Source: JAUHXS01 sp965213575 (GTDB lineage: Bacteria; Bacteroidota; Bacteroidia; Chitinophagales; JAUHXS01). Taken from it: 64,000 bases of DNA. The DNA lies in assembly GCA_965213575.1 (NCBI GenBank), contig CBDBZN010000001.1, positions 13,511 to 77,510 of the forward strand, in the 5' to 3' direction. The notes beneath the pieces are model-generated. The model was given only the letters and a program-made list of their open reading frames with translations. It did no database searches and was not told where the DNA came from. The stretch's first letter is position 1. Every line of letters begins with the position of its first letter. Made by a program: the position numbers and the translations under genes. Below, in pieces: positions 63,249 to 64,000 of this stretch.

Positions 63249-64000
63249 ATGAGTGAAGAAATACTTAAGGCATTAATGGCCTTGTTTGCTATTGTTTCAA
63301 AGCAAAATGAAGGAGTTACTAAAGAAAAGAGAGCATACGTAATCGCATTTCTTAAAGAACAAATTGGAGAGCAAATGGTTGCTGAATATCTAGCTCAATT
63401 TGACGAACAAGTACAAGATGTAAGAAAGCCTGTAGCAGAAAAAATTCATAGAAATCCTAAAATTGCTGCTTTAAAAGCTAAAGAAAAACAGAGAGAATCT
63501 CGTACTTCTATGAAAGATTCTGTTAAGACACTAGCTATTTGTAAAAAAATCAATAAAACTTTAACGCAGCCTCAAAAAGTAGTAGTGTTAGTTCGCTTGT
63601 TTGAGTTAATAAATGCCGATAGGCAATTTACAGCAAATAGATTAGAAATATTGATTACTGCTTCCAGTGTTTTTAATATATCTAAAGAAGAATATAATGA
63701 TATCAAAAACTTTGTTGTATCCGATTCGGTAACCAAATTGGAGTCTTTCAACATGATGTTTATTAGCCATGCCATTCAAAATACCCCTTGTAAAAACTTA
63801 ATCTCAGAAGGGTTGGATGGAAGCATAATAGTTTTAAAAGTTAATAGCGTTGATCTATATTTTCTGAAATATACAGGGGAAAGTGAAGTAATATTAAATA
63901 ATAGAAATTTACAAGAAGATAGAATTTATCTTTTTGCAAATGGTAGTACTATACGATTCACAAAAGCTAAGCCAATTTACTATAGTGATGTAGTTGCTCA
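63249..64000 (+). CDS. TerB-like domain ABC protein, N-terminal part (runs off the window)
   Basis: The frame is open from ATG 63249 to the window end (250 codons). The first 120 or so residues look like a TerB-type helical domain, starting SEEILKALMALFAIVSKQNE. A second helical part KVVVLVRLFELINADRQFTA follows, then an FHA-like beta part ending GSTIRFTKAKPIYYSDVVA. Large Bacteroidota proteins with this start continue into an ABC ATPase and membrane part, which is inferred, not seen. It is linked to the SiaB-like gene. Confidence 0.65.
   Translation, partial: MSEEILKALMALFAIVSKQNEGVTKEKRAYVIAFLKEQIGEQMVAEYLAQFDEQVQDVRKPVAEKIHRNPKIAALKAKEKQRESRTSMKDSVKTLAICKKINKTLTQPQKVVVLVRLFELINADRQFTANRLEILITASSVFNISKEEYNDIKNFVVSDSVTKLESFNMMFISHAIQNTPCKNLISEGLDGSIIVLKVNSVDLYFLKYTGESEVILNNRNLQEDRIYLFANGSTIRFTKAKPIYYSDVVA

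Noticed and set aside
63249..64000. Tellurite resistance gene
   Set aside because: A TerB-like fold alone does not show tellurite resistance. No other ter genes are seen, and the protein seems to be a large ABC-type protein.

Overview
The window is a stretch of chromosome from a low-GC member of the Bacteroidota. The evidence is consistent. Most genes lack Shine-Dalgarno sequences. Several promoters have the phylum-type TAnnTTTG -7 box, with a TTG-type -33 element about 19 nt upstream. Two proteins end in gliding-motility (CHU_C, type IX secretion type B) C-terminal domains, and a PorP/SprF protein is present. The ribosomal cluster runs directly into rplQ-carA-eno-ftsB/divIC, and holA stands divergently beside an HsdR_N-domain gene, both common in this phylum. 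I cannot assign a genus. No tRNA, rRNA, CRISPR array, phage, integrase or intact insertion sequence was seen.

Region by region. 0.2-2.4 kb: holA, an HsdR_N-like nuclease-fold protein, and rpmI-rplT. 2.6-8.5 kb: the complete Na+-translocating NADH:quinone oxidoreductase operon nqrABCDEF, closed by a clear terminator. 8.5-13.6 kb: a MORN-repeat lipoprotein, recO, an amidohydrolase, and an overlapping hemH-hemY pair of the coproporphyrin (Gram-positive) type. 13.7-20.0 kb, minus strand: an NlpC/P60 lipoprotein, then rsmI-lnt-suhB, then pepP-pssA-purS-small lipoprotein. 20.2-38.1 kb: one unbroken str-S10-spc-alpha ribosomal supercluster (rpsL to rplQ, with fusA, secY, map, infA and rpoA). 38.2-41.0 kb: carA, eno and a DivIC/FtsB protein. 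41-45 kb: murB, a PH-like membrane protein, unknown small genes and a LuxE-like acyl-protein synthetase. 45.1-50.2 kb: a choice-of-anchor-L/CHU_C secreted protein, then a copper monooxygenase-like cytochrome lipoprotein with a redoxin partner. 50-54 kb: SAM hydrolase, phoH, purC, apbE. 54.1-62.4 kb, minus strand: a type IX secretion locus made of a TPR/PD40/SPOR-like protein, a 1778-residue 15-repeat adhesin and PorP/SprF. 62.6-64 kb: a SiaB-like kinase and the start of a TerB-like ABC protein that runs off the window.

Functional links. ApbE (53 kb) is the enzyme family that attaches FMN to NqrB and NqrC, and both carry the SGAT acceptor motif. The redoxin and copper-monooxygenase genes look like a split version of a protein that is often one polypeptide. 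The adhesin and PorP/SprF form a typical substrate/outer-membrane-partner pair.

The main anomalies are three single-base frameshifts in essential genes (rpsG, fusA, rpsH) within 9 kb, most simply read as sequence errors; the coproporphyrin-type heme pair; a GC-rich 50-bp perfect palindrome; and a terminator lying inside the start of a lipoprotein gene. I found no convincing wholly new system. The best candidates for novelty are the SPOR-tailed type IX secretion locus and the SiaB/TerB-ABC pair.
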